From Verrucomicrobiota bacterium (GTDB lineage Bacteria; Verrucomicrobiota; Verrucomicrobiia; Verrucomicrobiales; DEV007): DNA of 43,505 bases. The position numbers and the translations under genes are program-made. The DNA lies in NCBI GenBank assembly GCA_024277195.1, contig JAJRVS010000045.1:1-43505 (forward strand), written 5' to 3'. A model generated the notes under the pieces. That model did no database searches. It was not told where the DNA came from and worked only from the letters and a program-made list of their open reading frames with translations. Shown piece by piece: positions 1 to 8,191 of this stretch (positions are counted from its first letter, which is position 1; each line of letters begins with the position of its first letter).

Positions 1-70
1 CTGCTATTATTAAAATCCGTCAGACCCCTACTGCACCCCGACAAACAATAACCCGCTCTTCATTTTCCAT

Positions 71-703
71 TCATTCCTTCACCATCCCCAACTTCTTCAA
101 CTTGGGGTGGATCACCATACGGCAATACCCATTTGCCGGATTGTTGCGATAAAAGTCCTGATGCTCCTTTTCAGCCTGCCAGAATTTCGCCGCCTTGCTG
201 ATCTCCGTCACTGCTGGATTTGGATAGCGCCCCGATTCATCCAGCAACTGCTTTGATTTTTCCGCCGCCGCACGCTGGTCAGGAGAATTGTAGAAAATCA
301 CCGAGCGGTATTGAGTTCCATGATCCGCACCCTGCTGATTCAAAGTAGTGGGGTCATGGGCTTGCCAGAACACATCTAGCAATTCGGAATAAGAAATTTT
401 TTCCCGGTCAAAAGCCACCTGGATCACCTCCGCATGCCCCGTCTCGCCAGTGCAGATATCTTTATAAGTCGGATTCTCCAAAGTCCCTCCCATATAACCC
501 GATTTCACATCCAAAACCCCGCTCATACGCTCCATCACCGCTTCTGTGCACCAAAAACAACCGCCCCCCAAAACGGCAAACTCCACATTCGGGTTATTTT
601 CATAATCATTCATAGCTGTTTTCGAGCAGGACATCAGCAAAAACAACATTCCTGCTGCGGGGATCAATCTCAAGTACTTCATCAATTTAAAAACACTCAT
701 CAT
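71..703 (-). CDS. msrA: Peptide-methionine (S)-S-oxide reductase, lipoprotein form
   Basis: Reduces methionine-S-sulfoxide in proteins using thioredoxin. The signature GGGCFWCTEAV places the catalytic cysteine at about residue 49 of 210. The N-terminus is a lipoprotein signal ending in LMSC (Cys26), so the enzyme is expected to be membrane-anchored outside the cytoplasm rather than the usual cytoplasmic form. No MsrB domain is fused or adjacent. Start choice is uncertain between Met1, Met2 and Met8 (682); none has a clear Shine-Dalgarno. The gene is divergent from the small gene at 867, with 163 bp between them. The family call is firm; the periplasmic or outer-membrane location is inferred from the lipobox. 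Confidence 0.95.
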   Translation of the reverse strand: MMSVFKLMKYLRLIPAAGMLFLLMSCSKTAMNDYENNPNVEFAVLGGGCFWCTEAVMERMSGVLDVKSGYMGGTLENPTYKDICTGETGHAEVIQVAFDREKISYSELLDVFWQAHDPTTLNQQGADHGTQYRSVIFYNSPDQRAAAEKSKQLLDESGRYPNPAVTEISKAAKFWQAEKEHQDFYRNNPANGYCRMVIHPKLKKLGMVKE

Positions 704-812
704 ACGAAAAAAACACCCGTTTTGCTACTGTCATCACCAGCATAAAACAGGATTCCAAGAAAAATCAAAAAATATAAATGATCAAAAAAAATCAAAAAAA
801 ACACCAATATCC

Positions 813-854
813 TTGACTAGTGCCATAATTATAGAATAAGAATGCCATAGTTAT
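813..854 (+). promoter_or_regulatory. Candidate promoter with 12-bp direct-repeat operator
   Basis: TTGACT at 813-818 is a good -35 box; TAAGAAT at 837-843 is the best-spaced -10 candidate (18 bp). Two near-identical 12-mers lie on it: TGCCATAATTAT (821-832) and TGCCATAGTTAT (843-854), 11 of 12 matching and 22 bp apart, about two helical turns. Such paired sites suit binding by ribbon-helix-helix dimers, and the gene starting at 867 encodes a protein of that appearance, so autoregulation is a reasonable inference. The repeats are seen directly; binding is not. Confidence 0.45.
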
Positions 855-866
855 TGAGTTTTATCC

Positions 867-1067
867 ATGGCACGCCCTAAAAATACGCTGGAAACCATCC
901 AGATTACGATCTCGACCACGCCGCAAGTGAAGGAATCCCTTCAGCAGCTGACCGAGACCGGATTTTATGGCAAAAATGCCGCCGACACGGCTCATGCCTT
1001 GCTCAAAGAACGTATCCGGGAACTCATTCAACAGGGACAATTGCCGTCTCCTACTGTGAAACCGTAA
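867..1067 (+). CDS. Small ribbon-helix-helix-like protein
   Basis: 66-aa protein. After MARPKNTLE comes a short beta-prone stretch (TIQITISTTP, residues 8-18) and two predicted helices (about 19-30 and 37-56), the order expected of a CopG/Arc-type ribbon-helix-helix DNA-binding fold. The GFYGKNAADTAH segment (31-43) would be the turn between helices. It is probably a transcriptional regulator or the antitoxin half of a pair; the downstream gene at 1084 is the possible partner, but no toxin fold is recognisable there. The promoter carries a direct repeat that could be its own operator. The fold is inferred from the sequence pattern only. Confidence 0.6.
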   Translation: MARPKNTLETIQITISTTPQVKESLQQLTETGFYGKNAADTAHALLKERIRELIQQGQLPSPTVKP

Positions 1068-1083
1068 GAGCCACCGACCCTCA

Positions 1084-1350
1084 ATGCCCTTAATCCCCGA
1101 ATCAACACAATCAGCCATGCAACACCATAACCCAGATACCTCACAAGATCAGCAAAATTTAAGAGTTCTGACCACCGCCACATTAGCCCCGGATCAGGCT
1201 TACCAGTCCAATTCGGCGGTGCGCGAGGCTTTTGATACCGAATTGCGTGAACTAGCAGAAGAAATCGTCCGTTGCCACCCCAGCCTCACCCAACTGCTCC
1301 TGAGCCTCGGTGACGCCAATGCCTCCAGCCCCGTGCACGGGCGGAATTGA
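1084..1350 (+). CDS. Small protein of unknown function
   Basis: 88 aa, starting 17 bp after the ribbon-helix-helix-like gene and probably co-transcribed. The N-terminal half is polar and low in structure. The C-terminal half has an acidic helix (AFDTELRELAEEIVRCHPSL) followed by TQLLLSLGDA. An alternative start is Met12 at 1117. I do not recognise a family. The pairing with a DNA-binding-like partner is compatible with a toxin-antitoxin module, but I see no catalytic motif. Confidence 0.45.
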   Translation: MPLIPESTQSAMQHHNPDTSQDQQNLRVLTTATLAPDQAYQSNSAVREAFDTELRELAEEIVRCHPSLTQLLLSLGDANASSPVHGRN

Positions 1351-1367
1351 TTTGCAGCTGTGATCAA

Positions 1368-1396
1368 AACCCAGCTGCTTGCGCAGTGCTGGGTTC
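1368..1396 (+). terminator. Hairpin downstream of the small gene pair
   Basis: AACCCAGCTGC and GCAGTGCTGGGTT form an imperfect stem about 18 bp after the stop at 1350. There is no strong T-run, so intrinsic termination is weak or absent. The same 'cccagcgc...gcgctggg' theme recurs in the dispersed repeats at 12021-12321 and 20479-20758, so this may be a repeat fragment. Confidence 0.3.
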
Positions 1397-1469
1397 ATCC
1401 TCCCCCCACCCTAGCTGCGCATTTACCTGCAGGGCTAATGAAGAAACTCTGTCCCCTGCCGCTCATTCG

Positions 1470-1603
1470 TGTCAGGCTAACAGGCCCAAAGGGCCGACGC
1501 TACGACAGCCCGGGGTGAAACCCTGAGTATTTGGGTTCCAATCTTTCAGCCCTGAATGGACGCACTCATCCTCAACGATTCAGTGCCGCCCATTCTCAGG
1601 GCT
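1470..1603 (+). repeat. Palindromic dispersed-repeat cluster
   Basis: A run of palindromic words: GGCCCAAAGGGCC (1483-1495), a GC-rich segment around 1507-1535 in which CCCGGGG and AACCC words alternate, and a long hairpin formed by AGCCCTGAATGGACGCAC (1548-1565) and its near-complement at 1583-1603. These words resemble short interspersed repeats I associate with Verrucomicrobia and Planctomycetes. The last hairpin overlaps the first 16 codons of the ORF at 1556, so the repeat has either been inserted at the 5' end of that gene or supplied its start codon. Confidence 0.6.
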
Positions 1604-2359
1604 AATTGTGATCTATCGGCCAGCCCCAAACCTCGGTGTTTGATATGCGAAGAAACCGAAGTATTGAGTAAGTATGGATTTACAAGAATTACTCTTTCTA
1701 AAGACCTTGGTGCATTTTCTGGCTTTCTGTTTGATATTGGAGTCAAAAAAATATTGGTTGGCGATGAAGTTGCTCTTTCTGAAAAAGAACAATTAAAAAT
1801 TGAGCGACTCCTCAAAAAACGGCACAAAGAAGTTATAGGTGAACAGGAAGAAAAAGATTTACATACTGAAATGCAATATCACCTTCTGAAAATCGGTGAT
1901 TCATTGGGTTATGATGTTATCAGCGCATCAAATGACCGTTCAAGGTGTCATGACGGCAATAACTTTTCCTTCATAAGCTTGCCACGATTTCCAGATATTG
2001 GTATTGATAAAGAAACCAATGCAACCATTGCGCTAATTGATGTGATTTGGTTCGAAAAAGGCACCAATAAAATTGTCGGTGCTTTCGAAGTCGAAAAAAG
2101 CACATCAATATATTCTGGGATACTTAGGTTGACCGACCTACATTTCTCCTTTCCAGAAGATCCATCTTCACTGTTTCTTATTATCCCTGACAAAAGAGAA
2201 AAAGAATTAATAATGCAGTTGAGTAGACCCGCAATTAGAAGCAATAATATTAAAATCCACTACATTCTATTTTCTGCTTTGCGTAAACATTGTGACGCCA
2301 TATGTACGTTTGGTGACAGTAGCGAAACACTGAAGAAAATAGCTAACACGGTTAGTTGA
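1556..2359 (+). CDS. PD-(D/E)XK nuclease-like protein, possibly 5'-truncated
   Basis: 267 aa with A+T-rich codons unlike the flanking genes. The C-terminal half has LIDVIWFEK followed by GAFEVEKSTSIYSGILRLTDL, matching a family I recall as uncharacterised restriction-like proteins; Asp plus Glu-x-Glu-Lys fits the PD-(D/E)XK active-site spacing. The N-terminal part contains CLICEETEV, half of a possible zinc site. The start codon directly follows an in-frame TGA and lies inside a palindromic repeat, so the first 16 or so residues may be repeat-derived and a longer ancestral N-terminus may be missing. It is followed by a zinc-ribbon ORF that overlaps its end. The nuclease assignment is inference from motif and fold memory. 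Confidence 0.5.
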   Translation: MDALILNDSVPPILRANCDLSASPKPRCLICEETEVLSKYGFTRITLSKDLGAFSGFLFDIGVKKILVGDEVALSEKEQLKIERLLKKRHKEVIGEQEEKDLHTEMQYHLLKIGDSLGYDVISASNDRSRCHDGNNFSFISLPRFPDIGIDKETNATIALIDVIWFEKGTNKIVGAFEVEKSTSIYSGILRLTDLHFSFPEDPSSLFLIIPDKREKELIMQLSRPAIRSNNIKIHYILFSALRKHCDAICTFGDSSETLKKIANTVS

Positions 2360-2457
2360 ATCAGTTTATGATGTGTGAACAGCATTCAAACATCCAAAAC
2401 CGCCGCTCGCTCTTCTCTCTATTTCTTGATACTGGTGATCTGCTCGGCTTAAAAATT

Positions 2458-2694
2458 ATGGCTACAATTGATTCTGAAAGCATAGAGGGTAAATATTGCC
2501 TACTGCAATGTGTCAAGTGCGGCAGTCGAAAATTTACCAAAGGAACAACCAATGTAAGCTTTGTTCCGCATGACACTAAATTTTTTAAGTTCAAAACTAA
2601 TACAGTCAATGCACGATCCAAAATGTGCCTTGAATGCGGATTCATTGAATTTTCGGGTGACGTCGAAAAAGCAAAATATTTGACTGAAGAATAG
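2458..2694 (+). CDS. Small zinc-ribbon protein
   Basis: 79 aa from the ATG at 2458. An upstream TTG at 2356 would add 34 poorly structured residues and overlap the nuclease-like ORF. Two CxxC knuckles, CVKCG and CLECG, lie about 40 residues apart in an otherwise beta-rich sequence, giving a likely zinc-ribbon fold used for nucleic-acid or protein binding. It lies directly downstream of the nuclease-like ORF and shares its A+T-rich composition, so the two may have arrived together. No specific function can be assigned. Confidence 0.55.
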   Translation: MATIDSESIEGKYCLLQCVKCGSRKFTKGTTNVSFVPHDTKFFKFKTNTVNARSKMCLECGFIEFSGDVEKAKYLTEE

Positions 2695-2912
2695 GGAGCT
2701 ATTTACCAAACGCCACAAGCCGAGCGAACCGCCTACTCGTCCTGAATTGAAATCCTCAGGAGCATTCTGAGGCAATTATGAAAAACTTGTAATTTAATGG
2801 TAATTATGATAAAATTGCTTTTTATTCTCAATAAAAATCTTCTGCTGCTTGAAAAATAAGATTTTGCCGTTAGGAACGCTTGCTGAAATTTCAAATTCAC
2901 TCTGAAATACCC

Positions 2913-4244
2913 ATGAAAACCACTTCTCGATTCCAATCCAAGCTACGGCAATGGCAAATAGCTGTAATGGCAGTGATCCTCACTACTGGATCAGTTTTGC
3001 TTGTTACACCTGTGATCGCACAAAATGTTTACGTCGATGAAGATCAAACAACCAGCGCGCCCAGCTCTTTCATTCTACCCTATGTCTATAGCTCTGATCA
3101 GACGGATCTAGCCTTTGGCCTGGGCGGTGTTCGCCGGGGCTTTCTGCAACCCCAGGGTGTCTCTGCTGGGGGAATCCAGGCTACGAGTAACGGATCCTAT
3201 GGGCTTTTCCTCGCAGCAATGAATTACCAGATGCCTTTTGCCGAACGCTGGTTTCTCGACCCCCTGCTAACCGTCAATAGGTTTACGGCATTGCGCTCTT
3301 ACCAGGACATCAGCCCCCAGACTGGGAATGACCGTTCGGGCAGCAACGGCTCGGCTGAGGGTGATTATATCGAACACAAAGGTTGGGATGTTTACATGGA
3401 GTTCAGAACTAAATGGCTGCTACCCATTGGCCATGGCAGAGATGACATTCTCCACACCTACCATCTGCGCAACGGCCTGTTGCCGGATGACAAGGATGTC
3501 ACCGGCGGTGTCGCATTCAATCCGTTGGTCAGCGGTCGCAGCTATGTCACCCTCACTCCTTTTTACAGAAGCCAGCAATTTGATAAAGACTCTGATGACA
3601 TTTTGTTATCTTCTTCCAACGGAATTCAGCTTGGCTTGCTTTGGAACAACAAAGACTTCGAAGCAAGCCCGTCAAAAGGTGAGAAAATCGAATTCATCGC
3701 CAAACGTGACTTCGGCTGGTTCGATAGCGATGCGTCCTGGACCACCTGGGAAGCCGAGGTCAGTAAGTTCATTTCATTAGGGAAAACATCATGGGCAAGG
3801 CAACAGGTTCTTGCGCTTGATTTCTGGACTGCCGACACCCCGAGCTGGGATAATAACAATGGAACCATTTCTAATCGAGCACCCGATTTTTATTCCCCAA
3901 AATTAGGTGGCTTCAATCGCATGAGAGCCTTCCCTTTTGAACGCTTCAATGACCGGTCTTCAATCTATTACGCCGCTGAGTATCGAGTGATTCCCGAGTG
4001 GAACCCTTGGGCAGATATCAACTGGATAAACAATTGGCTCGACATCGATTGGTGGCAGATCGTTCCCTTTGCCGAGTTAGGTCGGGTGGCTCCCAGTTAT
4101 GACTTGGGTGAACTGCACAAAGACATGAAATGGGATGCCGGCATCGGCATTCGCTTCATGGCAAAAAAGAGTGTACTGCGCCTCGATTGGGCCGCTTCCG
4201 AAGAGTCCACCGGACTATGGTTCATGTTCGGACAAACTTTCTAA
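2913..4244 (+). CDS. Omp85-type outer-membrane beta-barrel without POTRA domains
   Basis: 443 aa from ATG 2913, chosen because the signal peptide begins there: a basic start, hydrophobic stretch VILTTGSVLLVTPVIA, and cleavage after AQ. The mature protein is rich in alternating aromatic strands and ends in FMFGQTF, a terminal Phe typical of outer-membrane barrels. LGGFNRMRAFPFERFNDRSS followed by an EYR strand resembles the bacterial surface antigen (D15/Omp85) barrel with its GG...RG/RxFP signature. No POTRA repeats fit before the barrel, so this is not BamA itself; it resembles the short Omp85-like barrels. Role unknown: assembly, secretion or porin. Confidence 0.65.
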   Translation: MKTTSRFQSKLRQWQIAVMAVILTTGSVLLVTPVIAQNVYVDEDQTTSAPSSFILPYVYSSDQTDLAFGLGGVRRGFLQPQGVSAGGIQATSNGSYGLFLAAMNYQMPFAERWFLDPLLTVNRFTALRSYQDISPQTGNDRSGSNGSAEGDYIEHKGWDVYMEFRTKWLLPIGHGRDDILHTYHLRNGLLPDDKDVTGGVAFNPLVSGRSYVTLTPFYRSQQFDKDSDDILLSSSNGIQLGLLWNNKDFEASPSKGEKIEFIAKRDFGWFDSDASWTTWEAEVSKFISLGKTSWARQQVLALDFWTADTPSWDNNNGTISNRAPDFYSPKLGGFNRMRAFPFERFNDRSSIYYAAEYRVIPEWNPWADINWINNWLDIDWWQIVPFAELGRVAPSYDLGELHKDMKWDAGIGIRFMAKKSVLRLDWAASEESTGLWFMFGQTF

Positions 4245-4274
4245 GCTGCGTAGCCTTTAGGCTCCCCCCATTCT

Positions 4275-4305
4275 TATCCGCGTAAATCCGTGTGATCCGT
4301 GGTCA
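4275..4305. repeat. Dispersed ACCAC/GTGGT word
   Basis: This stretch, read on the minus strand, is TGACCACGGATCACACGG followed by a similar repeat. Similar degenerate words occur at 29281-29301, 30362-30392 and 33538-33570, all intergenic or at gene edges. I recall this type of sequence as a common intergenic word in several phyla. Function unknown. Confidence 0.4.
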
Positions 4306-4315
4306 AAAACTCCCC

Positions 4316-5170
4316 TTATTCAGCACTCAGCAACTGAATAAGCTGCCCGTCGATATAACTCAGAATATCATTGTGCCCCGCCTGCGGCACCGGATGAAAT
4401 GCCACCAAATTGGTAAATTCTCGTCCCAGTGATTGACCCATCGCATAGGGGATCATCTTATCCTCTTCCCCGTGAAACATCACCACCCGTGCCTGCTCGT
4501 TTTTTTGTAAAGCCTGCAATGACTTCACATTATCAAAGCGGTGTCGCAGCAGGTAAACAATCGGCTTGCCCACCACCCGCTCAGCCATCGCCGTCATCGT
4601 AGTGAAAGGAGAAATCACCACCACCTCCCGCACTCCCCGTTCCACCGCCACCTCAAGCGCCACCGCAGCCCCCAGCGAATGCCCCACGCACGACAAGCTC
4701 TTCTCCAAGTCACTCAGGGGCAGCTCCCATTCATCCGCCAGCAAGCGCAGAGCTCCCGCCACGCTCTGCTGTATCGTGCACGGATCCGGCCGGCCTTCGC
4801 ACCAGCCGTAACCGGGATAATCTATCAGCAAAAATCCCACATCCGCCTCCACTGGCACCCGGTGGATCAGCGCCAACCAATCCAACGCCCGTGCTCCATT
4901 GCCGCCAAACATCAGCCACACCTTCTTCGCCCGATCCTCCCCAAAATACACTGCCTGCTGTTGACCTTGCGATGTTTGAAACGACAACAGCCGGTTCTTC
5001 CTGCCCGTCCTCAACTCCTGCGCCAGAATCTGTCCCGGTGGGCGGGCATAAGCCTGCGGCAAATAGATGATCCTATCCTGGGCGAAGTAGAAAAACGCAG
5101 CAATACTGGTCACTCCGAAAATTACGGTCAATAATACCATCTTCAATAATCTGCGCCACTTTTTTCCCAT
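4316..5170 (-). CDS. Membrane-anchored alpha/beta hydrolase
   Basis: 284 aa, alpha/beta-hydrolase fold of the BEM46/ABHD13-17 type. An N-terminal transmembrane helix (about residues 9-30) anchors it with the catalytic domain outside the cytoplasm. The nucleophile elbow GHSLGA puts Ser165 in place; the likely acid is Asp237 (HGEEDK) and the base His266 (AGHND). LIDYPGYGWCEG corresponds to the region after the oxyanion strand. Substrate cannot be told: esterase, acyl-thioesterase or peptidase are all possible. It is followed downstream by the convergent barrel gene and lies downstream of the HtrA-like gene, separated from it by a terminator. Confidence 0.85.
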   Translation of the reverse strand: MGKKWRRLLKMVLLTVIFGVTSIAAFFYFAQDRIIYLPQAYARPPGQILAQELRTGRKNRLLSFQTSQGQQQAVYFGEDRAKKVWLMFGGNGARALDWLALIHRVPVEADVGFLLIDYPGYGWCEGRPDPCTIQQSVAGALRLLADEWELPLSDLEKSLSCVGHSLGAAVALEVAVERGVREVVVISPFTTMTAMAERVVGKPIVYLLRHRFDNVKSLQALQKNEQARVVMFHGEEDKMIPYAMGQSLGREFTNLVAFHPVPQAGHNDILSYIDGQLIQLLSAE

Positions 5171-5221
5171 CGGCTACTCTCTATTCGCTGCAAACCCGCC
5201 CAGCCCTTTGCCACAAAAACA

Positions 5222-5257
5222 CAAATGCCGGACGCTTAACAAAACGGCCGGCATTTG
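5222..5257 (-). terminator. Rho-independent terminator of the HtrA gene
   Basis: CAAATGCCGG (5222-5231) and CCGGCATTTG (5248-5257) form a perfect 10-bp stem with a 16-nt loop. Read on the minus strand, the stem is followed by TGTGTTTTTG, so it terminates transcription of the protease gene that ends at 5294. Confidence 0.8.
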
Positions 5258-5293
5258 CTTTATTTCAGCAGGTTATTCCATTACCAATTACCT

Positions 5294-6811
5294 TTACTTA
5301 ATTCTAACTGCGATGATATCTCTTCGCCCCTGTTCGTAAACCTGGAGCAACAGCACCTCACCGGTAAACCCCTTCAACTGCTGGGTCGCCTGCGCCACAT
5401 TGGTCACCGCTTTCTGATTGATCTGGGTGATCACCTGACCCGCTCTCAAACCCGATTGCGCTGCCGGGCCACCCTTATCAACCGATTCGACCATCACCCC
5501 TGACACATCAGCTGCGAAACCGAGAGCCTTGGCTGTTTCCGGATCCAAGTCGCGTATCACGATGCCCTCCACCAGTTTCTGCGTCTTCACCTTTTCTTCA
5601 GGTTTTTCCGGTTCGGGTGTCGCCGCACCGAGTTTCTGCGTCCGCACTCCTAGGTCACCGAGTTCCACATCCTTGTTTTCCTTTTTGCCATTGCGCAGCA
5701 ACTCAAAACCTACTTTTTTACCCGGCTCGGTATTACTGATCGCCAAACGGAGTTTGGCCATGCTGTTGACCGCTTGGCCTTGGTATCCAAGGATCAAATC
5801 CCCTGGTCGGAAACCCGCTTTTTCCGCCGGAGTGCCCTGACCCACTTCGGTCACCATCACCCCCTTACGATCATCACGCCCTAGCGCCTTAGCCATGTCC
5901 GCATTGATGTCCTTTAAATAAACCCCGAGGAAACCACGTGGCACACTGCCACCCGAGTCGAGTAGTTTTTCCACAATGCCGAGTGCCATGTTCACCGGAA
6001 TCGAAAAGCCTATGCCGATGTTTCCACCACCCATCCCTGGACGAATCGCAGTATTGATCCCCACCAGGCGGCCCTGCGCATCCATCAGCGCTCCACCGGA
6101 ATTACCCTGATTGATCGAAGCGTCGGTTTGGATAAAATTTTCATATCCTCCACCGGTGATCCCCAGATTGCTACGCCCCAAAGCAGAAACAATACCCATC
6201 GTCACCGACTGTTCAAGACTGAACGGATTCCCGATCGCCAGCATCACATCGCCCACTCTCAATTTGGAACTGTCACCCAGGGTCGCTGGTTTCAATCCGG
6301 TCGCTTCAATTTTGATCAATGCCACATCCGTCTGCGGATCAGCACCCACCACTCGGGCGTCATAATCTTTTTTAGTGCCCGCCAAAGTCACCTTGACCTT
6401 GGTGCCCTTGCCGCCCACCACATGATTGTTGGTCAGAATATAACCATCCGAGGTGATGATGATGCCCGAGCCCAAACCCTCCTGCTTGTGTTGTTCCGGC
6501 ATTTCAAAATCTTCCGGCAAACCGAAAAATTTGCGGAACCGCGGATCCTCAAACATCTGCGAACGCTGACGCGGACGCTTCACTTCCTTGGAAGAAAGAA
6601 TCGTCACCACCGAAGAAGTCACCTGCTCGATGACATCGGCGTAAGAAGTCACGATCCCCGCCTGTTTTTTCAAGGGTGTTTTATCAAACTTCAGGTTTTT
6701 GTTCAGTTCATCGAACTTGACGTCCTTTGCCTGAACCACACTGCCCGCCGCGAGGAAAAAAACCATCATCAGCGCCCCGGTTATTTTTATTAAGTTTTTC
6801 ATCATTTTCAT
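5294..6811 (-). CDS. degP: HtrA/Deg-family periplasmic serine protease
   Basis: 505 aa: signal peptide (residues 1-28, cleavage near VQA-KD), trypsin-like protease domain (about 55-285), and two PDZ domains (about 290-385 and 415-505). The catalytic triad is visible: His130 in TNNHVV, Asp162 in TDVALIK and Ser238 in GNSGG. Family members degrade or refold damaged envelope proteins, and two PDZ domains match DegP/DegQ/MucD architecture. Start is 6811; Met at 6802 is an alternative. It is divergent from the MoeB-like gene and has its own terminator at 5222-5257. Whether it is DegP, DegQ or MucD cannot be fixed from sequence alone, so the symbol marks the family. Confidence 0.95.
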   Translation of the reverse strand: MKMMKNLIKITGALMMVFFLAAGSVVQAKDVKFDELNKNLKFDKTPLKKQAGIVTSYADVIEQVTSSVVTILSSKEVKRPRQRSQMFEDPRFRKFFGLPEDFEMPEQHKQEGLGSGIIITSDGYILTNNHVVGGKGTKVKVTLAGTKKDYDARVVGADPQTDVALIKIEATGLKPATLGDSSKLRVGDVMLAIGNPFSLEQSVTMGIVSALGRSNLGITGGGYENFIQTDASINQGNSGGALMDAQGRLVGINTAIRPGMGGGNIGIGFSIPVNMALGIVEKLLDSGGSVPRGFLGVYLKDINADMAKALGRDDRKGVMVTEVGQGTPAEKAGFRPGDLILGYQGQAVNSMAKLRLAISNTEPGKKVGFELLRNGKKENKDVELGDLGVRTQKLGAATPEPEKPEEKVKTQKLVEGIVIRDLDPETAKALGFAADVSGVMVESVDKGGPAAQSGLRAGQVITQINQKAVTNVAQATQQLKGFTGEVLLLQVYEQGRRDIIAVRIK

Positions 6812-6996
6812 TTATCTACGTTTGTCTGTTTTTATTTATTTCTCCCGGCTGCCCCCTCCTCTTTATCCATTCATCCTAAAAAGCCGGCATCTCTGTTCTC
6901 TGTGCTTGAAAGCGTCGCAATTCCGAGTTCTTGTTTATATTGTCAGCAGGCTTAAAATCTGACTACTTAATTCTGAACTCCAACTTCTTCTGCCCA

Positions 6997-8181
6997 ATGA
7001 ACTCGATTATCGATCCCGCACGACTCGAAGAATGCCAACTGACCCCACAGGAATACCAGCGCTACGCCCGCCACCTCAGCATTCCCGAGGTGGGTGAAGA
7101 AGGCCAGCGCCGCCTGAAGGCTGCCGCCGTCCTGTGCATCGGAGCCGGCGGACTGGGCTCTCCCATCGCCATGTATCTGGCCGCCGCCGGAGTCGGACGG
7201 CTCGGCCTGGTCGATAACGATGTGGTGGATTTTTCCAACCTGCAACGCCAGATCCTGCACGGCACCGCTGACGTGGATCGCCCGAAACTGGACTCCGCGC
7301 TCGACACGCTGCGCGACATCAATCCCGAAGTTACCGTCGACACTTATCAAGAGCGCTTCACCAGCGACAACGCCCGCCAAATCGCCGAACCCTACGACAT
7401 CATCATCGACGGCACCGACAACTTCGCCACCCGTTACCTCAGCAACGACCTCGCCGTGCTCACCGGCAAACCCAACGTCTACGGCTCGATTTTTCGCTTC
7501 GAAGGGCAGTGCTCGGTCTTTGCGCCACATCTCGGCGGCCCCTGTTACCGCTGCATGTTCCCCGAACCACCCGAACCGGGCATGGTGCCCTCCTGCGCCG
7601 AAGGCGGGGTGCTCGGAGTGCTACCCGGAGTAGTGGGAAACATGCAAGCCATCGAAGCGATCAAGCTGATCATCGGCATCGGCACCCCTTTGCTCGGTCG
7701 CCTGATCCACTTCGATGCGCTCAACTTCCGCTTCCGCGATTTCAAACTGCGCCGCGACCCCGAGTGTCCGGTCTGTGGAACCCACCCCAGCATCACCGAG
7801 TTGATCGACTACGACGAATTCTGTGGTGTAGGGCGCGGCAATGCATCCACCGACCAGTTGCCCGAAATCGACGTGCACGAACTCAAAAACCGCATCGAAC
7901 AACGCCAGCAACGCCCCTTTGTATTGCTCGACGTGCGCGAAGCCAACGAACAAAAAATCTGCTGCCTGCCCGATGCGGTCTTAATCCCCCTGGGGGAACT
8001 TGCCCATCGCTTGGATGAACTCGACCGCGACAGCGAAATCATCATTCACTGCAAAGCCGGCGGCCGCAGTGCCAAAGCCCTCGATCTATTGATCAGCAGC
8101 GGTTTCGAAAACAGCAGCCACGTGCAAGGAGGCATCGACGCCTGGTCGAAGCATATTGATCCTCAAGTGCCAAGGTATTAA
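6997..8181 (+). CDS. moeB: MoeB/ThiF-type adenylyltransferase fused to rhodanese
   Basis: 394 aa from ATG 6997, the start at which similarity to the family begins. The E1-like domain (about 15-250) has the nucleotide loop IGAGGLGSP, zinc cysteines C183/C186 and C257/C260, and Cys200 in SCAEGG as the likely thioester residue. The C-terminal rhodanese domain (285-394) has the persulfide loop HCKAGGRS with Cys352. It adenylates the C-terminal Gly of a ubiquitin-like sulfur carrier (MoaD, ThiS or CysO) and thiolates it, as in MoeZ/MOCS3. No carrier gene lies nearby. A Trm112-like gene starts 10 bp downstream and is probably co-transcribed. Confidence 0.93.
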   Translation: MNSIIDPARLEECQLTPQEYQRYARHLSIPEVGEEGQRRLKAAAVLCIGAGGLGSPIAMYLAAAGVGRLGLVDNDVVDFSNLQRQILHGTADVDRPKLDSALDTLRDINPEVTVDTYQERFTSDNARQIAEPYDIIIDGTDNFATRYLSNDLAVLTGKPNVYGSIFRFEGQCSVFAPHLGGPCYRCMFPEPPEPGMVPSCAEGGVLGVLPGVVGNMQAIEAIKLIIGIGTPLLGRLIHFDALNFRFRDFKLRRDPECPVCGTHPSITELIDYDEFCGVGRGNASTDQLPEIDVHELKNRIEQRQQRPFVLLDVREANEQKICCLPDAVLIPLGELAHRLDELDRDSEIIIHCKAGGRSAKALDLLISSGFENSSHVQGGIDAWSKHIDPQVPRY

Positions 8182-8191
8182 AATAACCATC

